A stretch of DNA of 64,000 bases from Telopea speciosissima (GCF_018873765.1 NC_057923.1:59700593-59764592), one strand, 5' to 3'; shown: positions 22,801 through 34,547, numbered from the stretch's first letter. Notes: generated from the letters alone by a model not told the origin. Program-made: numbers and translations.

Positions 22801-25309
22801 TCACTATCAAGGAAGGTTTCCAACCTCGAGTGTGGCCCACAAACTCTTTCAAAGGTGACATTGAGTTCCGCATGTCCCAAAGCTGTCACACGCATCATAG
22901 AAATTACAAAAACTAGCACAGAGGATCATTCAGAGTAAAGAATATTTTAAACAAAACCATTAAATGCAAAAAACATCATACTCTTAAAGAAGGTAAACTA
23001 TCGTCATCAGATGCAACAATAAGCTGGGTTGCAACATCAGGATTCCACTGTAACACAGAAGCTCGCCTTCTATTTGAATCTGACAAACTGCCAGAGAACA
23101 CAAAAGTGACATCAACATGTCAAATCACACATATAGATCTACAATTTGAAAGTCCATACAACACTTCATGATCAACACAAAGCAACTCACTTTATCACTG
23201 GCTTCTGCCGCCGTAAATCCCAAACCGCTAGAAAACGCAGAAATTCACAAATTCAGATTAAAAAGGGGGGAAATATATATGCATCAGCATACATGAAAAT
23301 AAAAGAGAATAGATCTTCCCTTTCTTTTTTGAAGTTTAAAATATAAGTGACATGGCTCATATCCTTCCCTTACCTGTCATTCCATTATATGAAGTGGATG
23401 CTAATATAGGCTGAACCTTGTGATTCCATGATAAGTAAGAAACTTCACCTTGCGCACCAGATCCAACATTCTGGCAAAGTTTGCACAAACTAAGTTAAAT
23501 ACGGCACACATCTTGCAGAAATATGCTTGCAAGCAACAAGGGACAAACGATCAACAACTTATATATAATCGAAAGTACCTATAGTACATGTAGAGCGTGT
23601 AAGAAACACATACATATAAACTACATGCCTCCATAGATACTCAAAAAACTAAGCACAAATAACACTTACAAGTATTTATGTTGGGGTTATAAGCATGTGC
23701 TAGAGGCAAATATGATGCCTACATACCTTGAGAGGTGGGTAGTGAGTGGGTTCTACTGGATTAGCTAGATCCCAGATGCATATTTCACCTTCGTCAGCCC
23801 CAGAAGCTAGTAGATTTGTTGAGATACTACCAAACTCCAAACCACGGACCTGTATTTAAGCAAAACTTGAGGACTAATTGAGGGTGCTAGATAAAAGAAA
23901 GCATCAATTAGGAAACAGGGGGGGGGGGGGGGGAAGCCATTATAGCCAGTATAGAGAGGATAAATGTATATAGGAGGAAACTCACAGGTCCAGTATGCTT
24001 ATTAAGACGTCCAATGAGGGCACCTTCGATTTCCTCTGAACTGCAGGTAATTTATGATCTTCGTCATAAAATATAATTAAGGTCTTAATCTACTTTTGGT
24101 GATGTCAATGATGCAGAAGGCATGCAACTAAATAAACCATTTATTTAAGACAAACAAATAGGTCAATCCAGTTTGGCAGAGCCCAATCAATACACCACCC
24201 TACCCCTGAATTTTTATCCTCTCCTGTTACTGCACGGTGCAGTACTGCATACGGGCACGCTGCAGAGGCCATGTGGCACAGCGGGCCCCGCATGGTGCAC
24301 ATGGCCTCTGCAGCCGCCGCACGATGCATTACTGCACCATGCAGTAACGGGAGAGGATAACGATTCCCCTACCCCTACCCAAAAAATGAAGAAATTTGGA
24401 CTTTTAATGAGGTTCTTCTGTTAAGATTTTTTATAATAATTGGCATTTACCAAAACACACTAATTCTTTATCAATTTGCAAATTGCAGTTTTGTTTTTGC
24501 TGGCATGCCATTTCCGAGCACATATCAAGGAGGAGAACGAAATAGCTTTGGGCCGCATTTGCCCACCAGAAAATAAATACAAGAAAGGGTAACATTGAAA
24601 CATATAATCCAGGAAACTAAGAAAATAAACTGAAAAATATCCATCATGTTGGAGGGGAAGATCCCCAGGCAAAAAGATAAGAAGAATAAGCGTAGGTGCG
24701 AGAGGGTAAATGCCAATGAGAAACGAGAGCCACCGTGAACAATATGATGCCCGTGATCCCATTGAAAAAAACAAATAAAAATGGATTAAATTTGTTTAAG
24801 AAAAACGCACAACTATAATTCCAATATGCCACAAATGAGGAAAACCAAGGTGTCTGTGAATTGCCAATTCTACTGAATCCTAAAAACCGGTGGTGGCCAT
24901 AGAAATGATCCGAATTGTTGGGACAATGATGTCGATGTTATATAACAGGTGAACCAAGTTTAATTCAATCAAAGAGAGGAAGTCATAAGTACCTGATTAG
25001 AGTCTGTGGATTCCAAATATCAATACCACCATCTGCAAGGCCTCCAGCAATGATACCAAGAGGCAATTCTTGACTTCCGGATCCAGTCTTACTCCAAGAA
25101 AGCCGATGGAAGCGTTCACTGCTAGGGTACTCACCAACAACAGGTAGCTCCTTATCATCCGACTGGAAATCAAGCTTGAAGATTTCAAGAATGGCAGAAG
25201 AACTAAAGGACAGATCTACAGCCCCGGCCATGGTTCCAGCCGCAAGGTAAGGTGAGTCAGGGGAGAAGGCGAGGGACGCCGATCTGTTGACGCCCTTAAT
25301 GCACGCCAT
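10823..25309 (-). CDS. SEC31: SEC31, COPII outer-coat protein (18 exons, 3' end not seen)
   Basis: SEC31 pairs with SEC13 to form the outer cage of COPII vesicles at ER exit sites. Exons in order: 25309-24993, 24040-23986, 23849-23727, 23470-23374, 23227-23191, 23087-22982, 22882-22825, 22232-22135, 22018-21899, 21564-21522, 14874-14753, 14673-14546, 14432-13880, 12937-12845, 12413-12228, 12124-11914, 11240-11125, 10993-10823. All have GT-AG borders and compatible phases, giving 878 codons. Residues 1 to ~340 are WD40 repeats ([12 protein letters not shown] start; [16 protein letters not shown] and NVCWDT blades). Residues ~540-780 are the helical ACE1 region ([29 protein letters not shown]). 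Residues from ~800 are proline-rich ([10 protein letters not shown]). Plant SEC31 is ~1100 aa, so about 220 C-terminal residues lie beyond the transposon block or are lost. Intron 10 is 6.6 kb and full of transposons. Confidence 0.95.
15602..15796 (+). pseudogene. Possible LINE RNase H relic in SEC31 intron 10
   Basis: The plus-strand frame contains a [12 protein letters not shown] segment like the C-terminal part of RNase H domains carried by plant LINEs (ANxxADxLAK). Only about 60 residues remain and no reverse transcriptase is nearby. Weak call. Confidence 0.3.
16371..16500 (-). mobile_element. Au-type SINE, minus strand, in SEC31 intron 10
   Basis: Read on the minus strand it has a tRNA-like B box (GGTTCGAGTCTGG), then the segments AACAGCCTCTCTG, GACCCTCCCCAGACCCCGC and AGTGGCGGGA typical of the plant Au SINE family. 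A plus-strand relative lies at 32790-32940. The 5' A-box part is eroded and target duplications were not found. Confidence 0.75.
17067..17254 (-). mobile_element. 3'-truncated LINE fragment with target duplication
   Basis: On the minus strand the block ends in a sequence like TTCGGTAATATATTC followed by an A run (T run at 17064-17076 on plus), the usual 3' end of plant LINEs. The sites at 17053-17066 and 17255-17268 match at 13 of 14 bases (TTCCTAGTGAGTTT versus TTCCTAGTCAGTTT), as expected for a target duplication. Only ~190 bp of the 3' end inserted, typical of 5'-truncated retrotransposition. Confidence 0.7.
18952..20163 (+). mobile_element. Solo LTR (1.2 kb) with promoter, in SEC31 intron 10
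   Basis: TGTAGACA at the left and GTACTTACA at the right form TGTA...TACA ends. GGGGG occurs on both sides (18947-18951 and 20164-20168) as the target duplication. A TATA box, TATAAATA, lies at 19253-19260 on the plus strand, so the LTR is transcribed opposite to SEC31. The 200 bp upstream of it are GC-rich with stacked palindromes. No internal coding region is present, so it is a solo LTR, probably of a Ty3-type element from its start sequence. Confidence 0.8.
19253..19260 (+). promoter_or_regulatory. TATA box of the solo LTR
   Basis: TATAAATA follows a GC-rich palindromic region by about 10 bp and is followed by a C-rich stretch, the layout of an LTR core promoter. Confidence 0.6.
20765..20866 (+). 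mobile_element. tRNA-derived SINE-like sequence with A tail
   Basis: An A-box-like GGAGCTTAGTTGG and a B-box-like GGTCATGAGTTCAACTC are spaced as in a tRNA promoter. Then come C-rich sequence and a 12-A tail at 20855-20866. Short and without a clear target duplication. Confidence 0.5.
24208..24366. mobile_element. Mutator-type MITE, copy 1 (SEC31 intron 1)
   Basis: 159-bp element whose ends GAATTTTTATCC and GGATAACGATTC are inverted repeats continuing for about 40 bp (TTACTGCACGGTGC...). The 10-bp target duplication CCCTACCCCT is exact at 24198-24207 and 24367-24376. The inside is GC-rich and nearly palindromic. A homologous copy is at 61870-62028. Confidence 0.85.
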
Positions 25310-25703
25310 TGCTCGAAAGCTTAACGTCAGTTAGGTCCTAAGATTCGTACCTCCTTTGTAAGAGCCAATTTGGCACAGATCTATAGAATCGAAAACACTG
25401 CTTTAATCGTGGCAGAACCTATAGTTTCTTCCGTTCTGGTTATCTTTCTTCTTCCTCTTCTTCTTCTTCTGTGAATCAAAAAAATGGGATCACAGAGAGA
25501 GAGAAAAAAAACAAAAAAAAAAACAGAAATGAATTCACCGCTTCTCTCTCCTCTTCCGTATTTCCTAAATTACCCCTAATGACAGAATTCGTCCAATAAT
25601 TTTCGTTCTCTTTGAATCGAATTTTCCTTGTGCCATGAGTGAATGGAGGGGCTTCAGATGTGCGCAATAGGGTATTCTAATAAGGGGAAATAGTTTTCTG
25701 AAC
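25310..25703. promoter_or_regulatory. SEC31 upstream region and 5' leader
   Basis: On the minus strand the sequence before the SEC31 start holds a GA-rich tract (AGAAGAAGAAGAAGAGG, near 25448-25470) and a second purine tract near 25495-25520, common in plant 5' leaders. No convincing TATA box was seen. Confidence 0.45.
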
Positions 25704-25830
25704 GGAAGTATGGCCTACCCAGCACTCTCATGTGTTTCTCTTCCATTCTTATGTAAAAAGATATTTCTATCCATTTATTTTAAGGAGGAGAGAGATAGAC
25801 ACATGGGAGTGCTGGCGTTGGCCACATTCC
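25704..25830. mobile_element. MITE with GGAAGTATGGCC ends
   Basis: The first ~38 bp (GGAAGTATGGCCTACCCAG...) and the reverse complement of the last ~38 bp (GGAATGTGGCCAACGCCAG...) match well. The same end sequence occurs at 60239-60276. No clear target duplication. Confidence 0.65.
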
Positions 25831-25851
25831 CCACAGAGATCTTTTATACTT

Positions 25852-27259
25852 TTTTTTTTTGGGGTTTTTGTCAAATGCTCCTTTGGAAATGCCCGTTTGT
25901 CCAAATGCCCCCTTGAAACTTTTCTAATCCTAAACTCCCTTGTATTTTCAATAAATTGTAGCATTTTGGTCCTGTCCGTTAATTTGGGACGTTAAACATT
26001 AGTTTTAGGGTATATAATGACCAAAATGCCCTTGTGACAAAAACCAAAAAAATTTAAAATGTAAAGTGACCAAATTGCCCTCATTTTCCCCAAATGGTTT
26101 AGGGATTGAAATTGAAAATCAAACCCTAAATCAAACCTCCAAAATTGAAGTTGCAGTGAAGAAATCCACTATCTTTTCTATCCGAAGTTTCAGAAATCAA
26201 TAGCAAAAGAGTTTCTCCTAGCAAAATGCTCACCCAAATCGAGTTTAAAAGCTAAACCTGAAATCAAACTTAACTCTATTAAAAGAAAAACCATAAGAAC
26301 TAAGATTGCCCCAAATCTCTGCCCTTGTTCTTGGAAAGGCTCTCCCACTTTGAATATATAAGATGAAAATTTAAGAAAAAAAACTTCGAAAGTCAGTCTT
26401 CGCATGGACCTTCTTTGTTTGATTTACATCTTACAAAGGGAAGGGATGTGGTTCGCCACTTCACCATGCCTCTATCTATTTTGGGAAATCTTAGCATTCA
26501 ATGTCGAGGCGTGACTTTTACGGTGGTTCAGCTGCCGCCAGTGGTGATGGTGGTATTATGACAGAACCAAGGAGACGGAAAAGTTGCCGGCAATTGGTCC
26601 ATCGAAGGGTATGGAAAATTGAAAGGCCTTTCTTTTTCCGTTGAACACTTCTTATTAACCATTAAAGGGTTTGTGTTGAGCTTTCTATGAGGGTTTTGAT
26701 GGATTTCTCGATTGGGATTTGAGCCCTTTTGACTTTAATCGACACCGACACAAAAATACCCTGCTGGATTTCCTAAATCCGATTGTATATGCCATACGAA
26801 GTTACTGTAATTCTTGCAGGATTTTGGTTCTAAAATTGGGCTAACAAAGTAAAGAAAAAAGGGAAAAAGAAATTGAAACTCTTTTCGTTATCTTCTGGAG
26901 ATTTTTTTTTGGAAACTTTCTTCACTGCAACTTCAATTTTGGAGGTTAAATTTTAGGGTTCATCTTCCCCAAATGGTTTAGGGTTTGAAAATCAAACCCT
27001 AACCATTTGGGGAAGATGAGGGCAATTTGGTCACTTTACATTTTAATTTTTGTTAGTTTTTTTATCACAAGGGCATTTTGGTCATTACATACCCTAAAAT
27101 TAACGTTTAATGTCCCAAATTAACGGACAGCACCAAAATGCTACAATTTATTGAAAATAGGGGAGAGTTTAGGATTAGAAAATTTTCAAGGGGGCATTTG
27201 GACAAACGGGCATTTCCAGGGGGCATTTGACAAAAACCCTTTTTTTTTAATTTTATGGA
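25852..27259. mobile_element. Long inverted-repeat element with ~300-bp arms
   Basis: Arms at about 25861-26163 and 26918-27240 are inverted copies of each other, with small indels, from GGGTTTTTGTCAAATG at the tip to TTGCAGTGAAG at the inner end. The ~750-bp centre (26164-26917) has no large ORF. A 17-bp direct repeat, AGAGATCTTTTATACTT, flanks the element exactly at 25835-25851 and 27260-27276. Long arms suggest a Mutator-like or foldback element, but a 17-bp duplication is longer than the 8-11 bp usual for Mutator elements. Confidence 0.75.
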
Positions 27260-27276
27260 AGAGATCTTTTATACTT

Positions 27277-27892
27277 AAACCCTGTAGGGGTTTGTGAACC
27301 ATAAGTGCTTATGAATGAGATTGATGATTTTTTTTTTTTTGGTGAAAGAGTGAGATTGATGATAGAGTCAAGTGGGTCCCTCACTTTTGTTTTGGTGTAA
27401 CAGGTCAATAACAAAGATAGACTTTTACCTGAATTTTGAATGTTTTTTGAAGGCAACCAAGGGTAAGGAGAGAATCCTCTTTATAAGTGATTTTATGCTA
27501 TGATTGGATTCTTGGAATAATGACTCATTAACTCCAAGTCCCTACTAACGAAGGGCTGATTTATCCTTTTTGGATTAAATCAAAGGGGTCAGATCTGTGG
27601 TTGAAGAGATTCTCTCTTCACCATAGATGGTAAAATATTCGATCCTTTTTCCAATTATTAATTGGCAAGAAAATATCACTAGTATATTTCTTATTCCTTC
27701 TTTGATAATAGGTGTGAAATTAAAGGAGTTAAGGGCTAAACACTGGAGCTTTATTCCCACTCATGTGTATATTTCTAGGGAATTGTCTTAGATTGATCAC
27801 CTGTTAAATGTTATAATATAACAATCACACACCTTTATGTGTTGATAATGCTATTTTTCCAATTTATCAAGCTTCAATTTGGACCTTTCATT
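27277..27892. other. Intergenic, no gene; diverged repeat
   Basis: The part at about 27466-27640 resembles 47085-47290 (ATGATTGGATTCTTGGAATAATG-like core, and GAGAGAATC / GATTCTCTC near its ends), so it is probably an old MITE-like repeat. No coding sequence was recognised. Confidence 0.4.
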
Positions 27893-28276
27893 AGTAAATT
27901 ACATGTCACCTCCTGGTTTTCAAACAAAACTCAAATCAACCTCTGATTTTTGAAAAAACTCAAATCATCCCCTCTACAGTAACGATGTTAGTCTGCTGTT
28001 AATTATTGGTGTGAAAGGACTGTTTTATCCTTGTACTAAAATATTAGAATTAAATTTACAATACTACCCTTCCTTCATCTTCAACATTGGTCAAGGGTAG
28101 TTTAGGGATTTAAATTTATTTAACTAGCTAACATCATCATTTAACAACATAAAACTAACGATAGGGACTAATTTGTCATATTAGGGTCTAAACTAGGGGC
28201 TGATTTGAGATTTTTTAAAAATCAAAGGGGTGATTTGAGTTTCACTTGAAAATCAGGGGATGACGTGTAATTTACC
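27893..28276. mobile_element. Inverted-repeat element with ~80-bp arms
   Basis: The left arm starts TAAATTACATGTCACC and the right arm, reversed, starts TAAATTACACGTCATC. Pairing continues for about 80 bp. The right end abuts a C15 run followed by an A run (28276-28298). Non-autonomous DNA transposon; family not decided. Confidence 0.7.
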
Positions 28277-28298
28277 CCCCCCCCCCCCAAAAAAAATC

Positions 28299-30180
28299 AA
28301 TTTTAACTCATTATTAATGAAAAACTAGGTTTTGATCAGACATGTCATGTCAAATAAAAAAAAATCTAAAACATTATCAAAAGTCATGTAAACTTGTTCA
28401 AGTAAGCCGTCTTAAATCCAATTATACTAGTCCTTTTTACCCGAATTGAGAGAAAATAGTTTAGTCATGGCTTTATTTTTTATTTTCATTGATTCATTTT
28501 GTAGACTCATCTCAACCTTCCTTGGACTTATGCTAGACTCAACTGTCTAGTTGCATGCCACTAAGCTAGAAGCTCATCCCCCACATTTCTTGAAATAGTA
28601 GTGGAAACAACATACTAGTGTAGTAATAGCTGTGGCATACCCCAAGCTTTCACAGTTATGGTTCTTAAACTATAGAGCATATAATGAAGAGAGTGTTTTC
28701 TATTTGAGAGAGTAACTTACACCCAATGAATGCTCTTAGACACGGATCATTTTAGGGGATAGAGAGATCATTATAGGAGAGGGGAGGAGAGAGAAAGAGA
28801 GAGGAGTGCAACTGTGCAAGCGAAGGCTATGAAAAATAGTGTAATCTTTACGATGAGGAATAATTCCAATTAAATATATTTAATCAATAGGGAACATGCT
28901 TGTCTAAGACTAGGATTTGGTTGGGACAAGTTGAGTTTAAAAAAATCTCATTTCCCTATAATGTCTTGGGCTGAAACTTTTCATGTGAATAAGGAAACTT
29001 AGGATCTATCTATCCATTAAATTTCAGACCCATCCAACCTGGCATCCTTATAATGTCCTAAGCTGAAATTTATCATGTGAGTAAGGAATCTTATGATCTA
29101 TCTATCCACTAAATTTCAGTCCCATCCAATCTGTCATGCAATACAACTAGAAGCCAAGTGGGACTAATTAGAGAAAATGTCCCTCGAAAAATCTACTGGT
29201 TTAAGTATGAAATTAAACACCATAATCCAGCTTAACATGCTTGGAAGTGCAACCGGACAAGTCCTATGTTGGGGAATTGATAGAATTTGCACCAAACTGA
29301 GCCTAAGTGAGGACCAACTAATTTTGGTCCAAGTTGCGGCCAAATTGCACCCTTGCTTCCCAACCAAGTGCCAATTTCTAATTATGGCCTAGAGTCTATA
29401 ATTATAAATGGGGAAAAGGTTCTTTGAGCCGCTGATGCAAGGTACGGTAGAACCTCTACGTCTCTCTATCTCCTCTCCTGAAATGACCTCGCTACCCTCC
29501 CTATGCCCCTTTTTTTAGAGAACTCTTTCCCATATAAATTATCCTTTCACATCCTTTCACTTTAGTAAAGGATCTTACTAATGGCCATTACAATGAATAT
29601 CATTTCATATCACAACCAAAATAATATAAATGAACATGTAGAAAGTATCACAAATCTCAGCCCTAATGGGATGAAATTTAAAAAAGCCAGATTTGTAGTA
29701 TAAATTATTTTATTTCGGTATCAGTTATCCTTGGGTCTTAGAATATATTTTTATACTTTTCTTTTATAGGCAATTTGTTTTCTTCTTCTTTTGTTAGTTG
29801 TGGAAAACTTCTAAAGTTTATATGAAAAACAAATGTCCTTAAAATTAAGAATAAATGGGAGTGTTTAATCAAATGTCATATTAGTTAATTGATAGCCTTG
29901 GAGTTGCATTGTAACCATTGTTTCTAGGCCAATACATTGGGAACAAGGCAAACACACACACACACACTCTCTATTTAGATGCTTCTCTTTCCCGAAACAA
30001 AACCAAAAGATCCAAGGAAGTAACAGTGCAATAAAACAATGTAGACTCACCACAATGAGACGAATAGAAAGAGAGAATTAAGAAATATTTAAAGTTAGCT
30101 ACATAATCAGTCCAAAACATGATTGGGTTTTGTTTTACTATCAATCATTGTTACTATTGCCGATGTTATATCGGACTACA
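28299..30180. other. Intergenic region with a tandem duplication, no gene seen
   Basis: Contains a two-copy tandem repeat at 28956-29135 (about 90 bp each, beginning CTATAATGTC and CTTATAATGTC), a GA-rich stretch near 28770-28805 and a (CA)n run near 29950. Short frames at 29164-29392 and 29865-30053 have no recognisable content. The last ~150 bp are probably the TFIIB 3' untranslated region. Confidence 0.5.
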
Positions 30181-33100
30181 TCAAGGGCTACAGAGGTTCC
30201 TAAGGTCCTCCTCCTTTGCATACCAGTTTGGTATTAACCGGGAAGCATATGGATAAAGGTCTTTATACGAATTTCTGATGGTGCCCTCCGCTACTCCAGT
30301 TGCGAGCGAAATATCTGCACAGAGAAATCCAATTACACGTATTTATTATGTCCATATGTATTTCTGTGTATGTACCATGACAGTAAATAAGGTTTTATTT
30401 TTGAACCTCTAAGAAGCTTCTTATCATCTGAGAGCTGAGTAATCATGTAAATAACAGCTGCTGCCACTGAAATGGGGCTTCTCCTGCAATCAGGGGAAGA
30501 AGACCAGCCTTAGACTATCAAAAATATACTTGTAGCTAAAGGCACAACATGCATCCAAACAAGAGAAGCAGGTTTATTTATGCAGGAAAGAAGAGAACAA
30601 CCAGATAAAAGTACAGCTTTCAGGATTAAACGATGGACAGTTACCCGCTTCAATGCAAAGCACAACAAGCATCCAAACAAGAGACAGATTTATTTATCCA
30701 GAAATGAAGAGAACCATTTGAAAGAATGGTATTCACAATTGAATGCTAGTCCATAGACACCACTACCCCACTTCAGGACTGAATAGCTAATTGCTGTTCT
30801 CATTAGCATCTTTTTCTGTCATTTATTTTCGATAGGAAAAACTCTGGCAGGGGTACAAGGGTTTTGGAATTCCTTCAAGCTGTTATAATCCAATGCCATG
30901 TGAAGAGAACCTTTATCACAAAATTATGAAGGATTGGTCAAATATGATAACAAATATAAGAACTAAGCAGCTAGATACAGCATGGGACCACCTGGTGGCT
31001 GGTGCTAGACTACTATCAGGATACTGAAATGCCTACGAGTCAGACAGCAAAAGCAAGTCCAAAAAGGGAATGGAACTGCTGATCGGTTTCCTTGTGCAAT
31101 TGTCACACAGCTCTAACTCCATCAATGTAACAGATACGATGAAATACAGACAATAGCCAAAAGAACTATTCTACTAAGAGAATATGCTTGTAATGGCAAC
31201 CCCCACCCAAACACCCTCCCCCCCCCCCCCCCAAAAAAAAACCACTTATTTTCTCATAATATTTACATACGTCATCTTCCAGAAGATTGCCCTAATGATC
31301 AACCAACTCTATAATTTTAACAGCCGACAAGATGTATAAACTTCACTGCCTAACTTTGCAGGAACAGCCTTCACTAGTTTAAATAAAGAAATGAATAAAG
31401 CAACAACACAGAATCTTTTCAAGCTTTGAGAGTATGTCCAATGACAGAGAAGACAAAGTTGTGAACAACACAACTGAGCAGAAGGCCAGTACATTAAAAA
31501 AAAAAAAGAAAAAGTTATGATTGTAAACCAGTAAAGAAGAAAAAGCTCTATTGGATTAATACTCATTTCCAGGACAAGGGTAAACTATAATCACCTGATG
31601 TCCAGCTCTTCGGACTTCTGAACAGCTTCTTGGGCAGCTTTAACAGCTTGATTAGTCATGCCCAGATGAGAACAAAAGCGCCTCTGCAGGTAGATCCGGT
31701 GTGATGTCAACAGTGGTACACAAATAAAAAAATAATCCAATAGCATAACTAGAAACCGATGCATGCAAAGATATAATGCACTAGATAGAGAGAGGAAACT
31801 GAAGTCCTGTAAGTAGTTAACAAACTCACCAAAAAATCTCCAGCATGAATAGTTCCCATCTCCATTGATTGACCCATCTCTACCTCCAGTAGTTTCACAA
31901 TGTACTCTTTTGCCCGGCCAATTTCCTTCTTTGTGGCACCATTGGCAACCGAGCAAATTTCTAGTTGAAATCCACAGGTTCAGGGAAGCTCATACACATT
32001 GAGAAAGATAAATCAGGAAGCATCCAAGTATTAAGGTGCTTAAGCTGTACCCTTTACAGTGCGAGGCTTGTCTTCTTGGCGACAAGCAATATACAGGCAA
32101 GCAGCCAAAATTGCATCCTGATTTCTTCCTCTAATAGATTTTTGATCCTCCACCTTCTTGTATATCTCATTGGCCCGGTCCTTCAAAGAAAAATTACAGA
32201 ACCATCACCAACCAAAGAGGACAAGAATACTCTAAATTACACATTCTTAACAACTACATCAAACTATTAAAAGAAAACATATGTTTAAATTTCAACATTT
32301 TTTTCTCTAACTAGACTTAAATATTTCCATTTCCACACACAAACAAAATCTACACAGAATTGAATAAGATCACTGGAAAGAGAATGGATCTATTCCTCAA
32401 GGATTGATGATCAAATAAAAACACGTTCATGTCAAACAGTGCTGCAACCTCTCTGTTTTTTTCTTTCTGCTTTTGTCCATTCAACTCTGCAACTTCATAA
32501 TGTGCTCAATCCTTCAAATTGATCAAATTTCTTAATCCGCCAGCATCACCGACAAGTCAAAACTCAAAAGAAGAAGCCTGATCAGGTCTGTTATTCGATC
32601 AGGTCAATTATCCACTTCTTTTGACACCTAAGCTTGTGTGTAATAGCTACTCGATTGGAGTTTCATTTCTCTTAATTGTATTTGAATCAGTAATTGCATC
32701 TCCTAGTCCTAGTAGAAGTACCCTGTTGTAGTAGGATTATGACTCTTGACTGAATGCCACTTTACACCAACTATTAAAGCTAAAGGGAAATGTTAAGGTT
32801 GCTCCATTGTGACCAAGTGATCAAGGGTTCGAGCCTGGAAACAGCCTCTCTGTGAAAGCAGGGTTAAGGCTGCGTACATCATGACCCTTCCAAGACCCCG
32901 CAGTGGCAGGAGCCTTGTGCACTGGGTACACCCTTGTTATCAAAGCTAAAGGGAAAACTAATCTCTATGTAAACTCAAGTGTTTTTGCCAGGTTACTTAG
33001 AAATCCATTATCCATCAGAAGGACATATATTTTCAGGCTCCTTCAACATTGACAGTACCATGCATAACAGCCACCCAATAATCAGTTACTAGATTTATTT

Positions 33101-34394
33101 TTCCTTGGACAGTTTCCATGTGCATTGTACATCATTCATTCGTGGTATTCTGTATCAGACACTCTTTCTCTCTCTTCACTGTAGTTTACTCTCTACAATC
33201 CCAGAAACTTCCAACAGTGTCCAGAACTCCATTAAGATATGGACAAAAACAATTCAAAAAACTTCAAAAGCATTGGCATTTAATTACTCTGTATGAACTA
33301 TGACTATTAATTGCCAGAAAATTTCGTTCCTACATAGCCAAAACTATGAAGGAAGTAATAATAAGTAAATACAGTACCTTAATTGTCGCCACAAGGCCCA
33401 GCCTGTAACACAAAATTGCAGATAACATCAGTTACATTTATCCCTAGCTTAATTTAATGAAAAAATGAGCTACAACAATATCAAAATAATGGTATTCAAC
33501 CCTATTGGGCTCAATCTTGAGCAAACAAATAGCAATAAATAACATAAATGATACTAGTTCTAACTACAACTGGCACTAGGATCAAGCATCCATAAAGAAC
33601 TAGAGACCACAGACATGTTCTTCATTGGCAGCTATAAACATCAAACCAACTTGGTTATATTCTCTGAATGATGTCCACTGATGATTACAAGCTCTGCTAA
33701 GATATTAAGCTCTTACAGTACACATTGTTATAACTTCCAAAGTTGTTACGCAAAGCAATGATCAATAAGATGCAGTCTACAGTCATGAGTCTCACTGATT
33801 GAATCCAATCAGTCTGAACCAAAATAATGAAGTAATAAGCAACAATTTCAAATACAAAGCCAATGACCTAAAACTAATAACAACTCCACTAATTATGAGA
33901 CGGATCCTAATTCCTCGCTAGTTCAGGTATAACCGCTCAATCAGTTGCTAGATTAACAATGACAAAAATTAAAGACAAGGTTTCAATTCGGCACTTCGAT
34001 TGTATTAGGGCTAGAGAAAGCTAGATTGCTAATAAGCACACCTGTCGGACATGGTGGCGATGGTTTTGAAGGCAAGTATCAGAGACCGATCAGGATTCGA
34101 GCCGCGGTTCTGCCATCGACCGAGGGAAGAAGATAAGAAGTCACCAGAGGCACCGTTGGGCTTGGAGATAACAGTAGAGAGACCACCGTCGGTAAGAAGA
34201 GGGTTAGCAGGGCCACCGACACGAACAGGATCGTTGTCTCCGGACTCGTTAGCGAAGGTTCTCCATTCGGAGGTCTCATCGATGGAATGAGCTTCGAGAA
34301 CGAGGCCGCATTCAGAACAAACAGTATCGCCGGCGGAATGGTCGAACACCACCTCCGTGTTTTTCTTGCAATCGGAGCAGTACACGTCCGCCAT
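30181..34394 (-). CDS. TFIIB: Transcription initiation factor IIB (TFIIB), complete
   Basis: TFIIB binds TBP and promoter DNA and recruits RNA polymerase II; it is nuclear. Exons: 34394-34042, 33402-33378, 32180-32051, 31960-31830, 31683-31595, 30483-30407, 30314-30181. All introns are GT-AG, phases agree, and the product is 312 aa, the usual plant length. Residues 1-35 form the zinc ribbon (CSDC...CSEC). Next come the B-reader/linker ([19 protein letters not shown]) and two cyclin repeats: first with [29 protein letters not shown], second with [18 protein letters not shown] and the [22 protein letters not shown] end. The second exon is only 25 bp. An Au SINE sits in intron 2. A TATA box lies about 145 bp upstream of the start codon. 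No defect was seen. Confidence 0.97.
32790..32940 (+). mobile_element. Au SINE in TFIIB intron 2
   Basis: Plus-strand copy with GTTGCTCCATTGTGACC, the B box GGGTTCGAGCCTGG, AACAGCCTCTCTGTG, GGCTGCGTACATCATGACCC and a CACTGGGTACACCC end. More complete than the copy at 16371-16500. It lies antisense to TFIIB. Confidence 0.85.
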
Positions 34395-34538
34395 TATCTA
34401 TCGATCGATTGATTGCAGATGGAGATCTCTGAAGAATTGTTTTGTCTGAGAGCCGAGAGAAGAAAAAAAAATCGAAACTGTTTAAAAACGTCTCCTCTCT
34501 GAACCCAAAAAATGAAGGATAGGGAAGGGGACAGTTGG

Positions 34539-34547
34539 TATTTATAG
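34539..34547 (-). promoter_or_regulatory. TATA box of TFIIB
   Basis: CTATAAATA on the minus strand, about 145 bp upstream of the start codon, leaving room for a ~110-base leader. Confidence 0.6.

Noticed and set aside
31591..31956. 121-aa minus-strand frame
   Set aside because: Its ends overlap TFIIB exons 4 and 5; it reads exon 4 in the wrong frame and runs through the intron. Only the exon parts are real.
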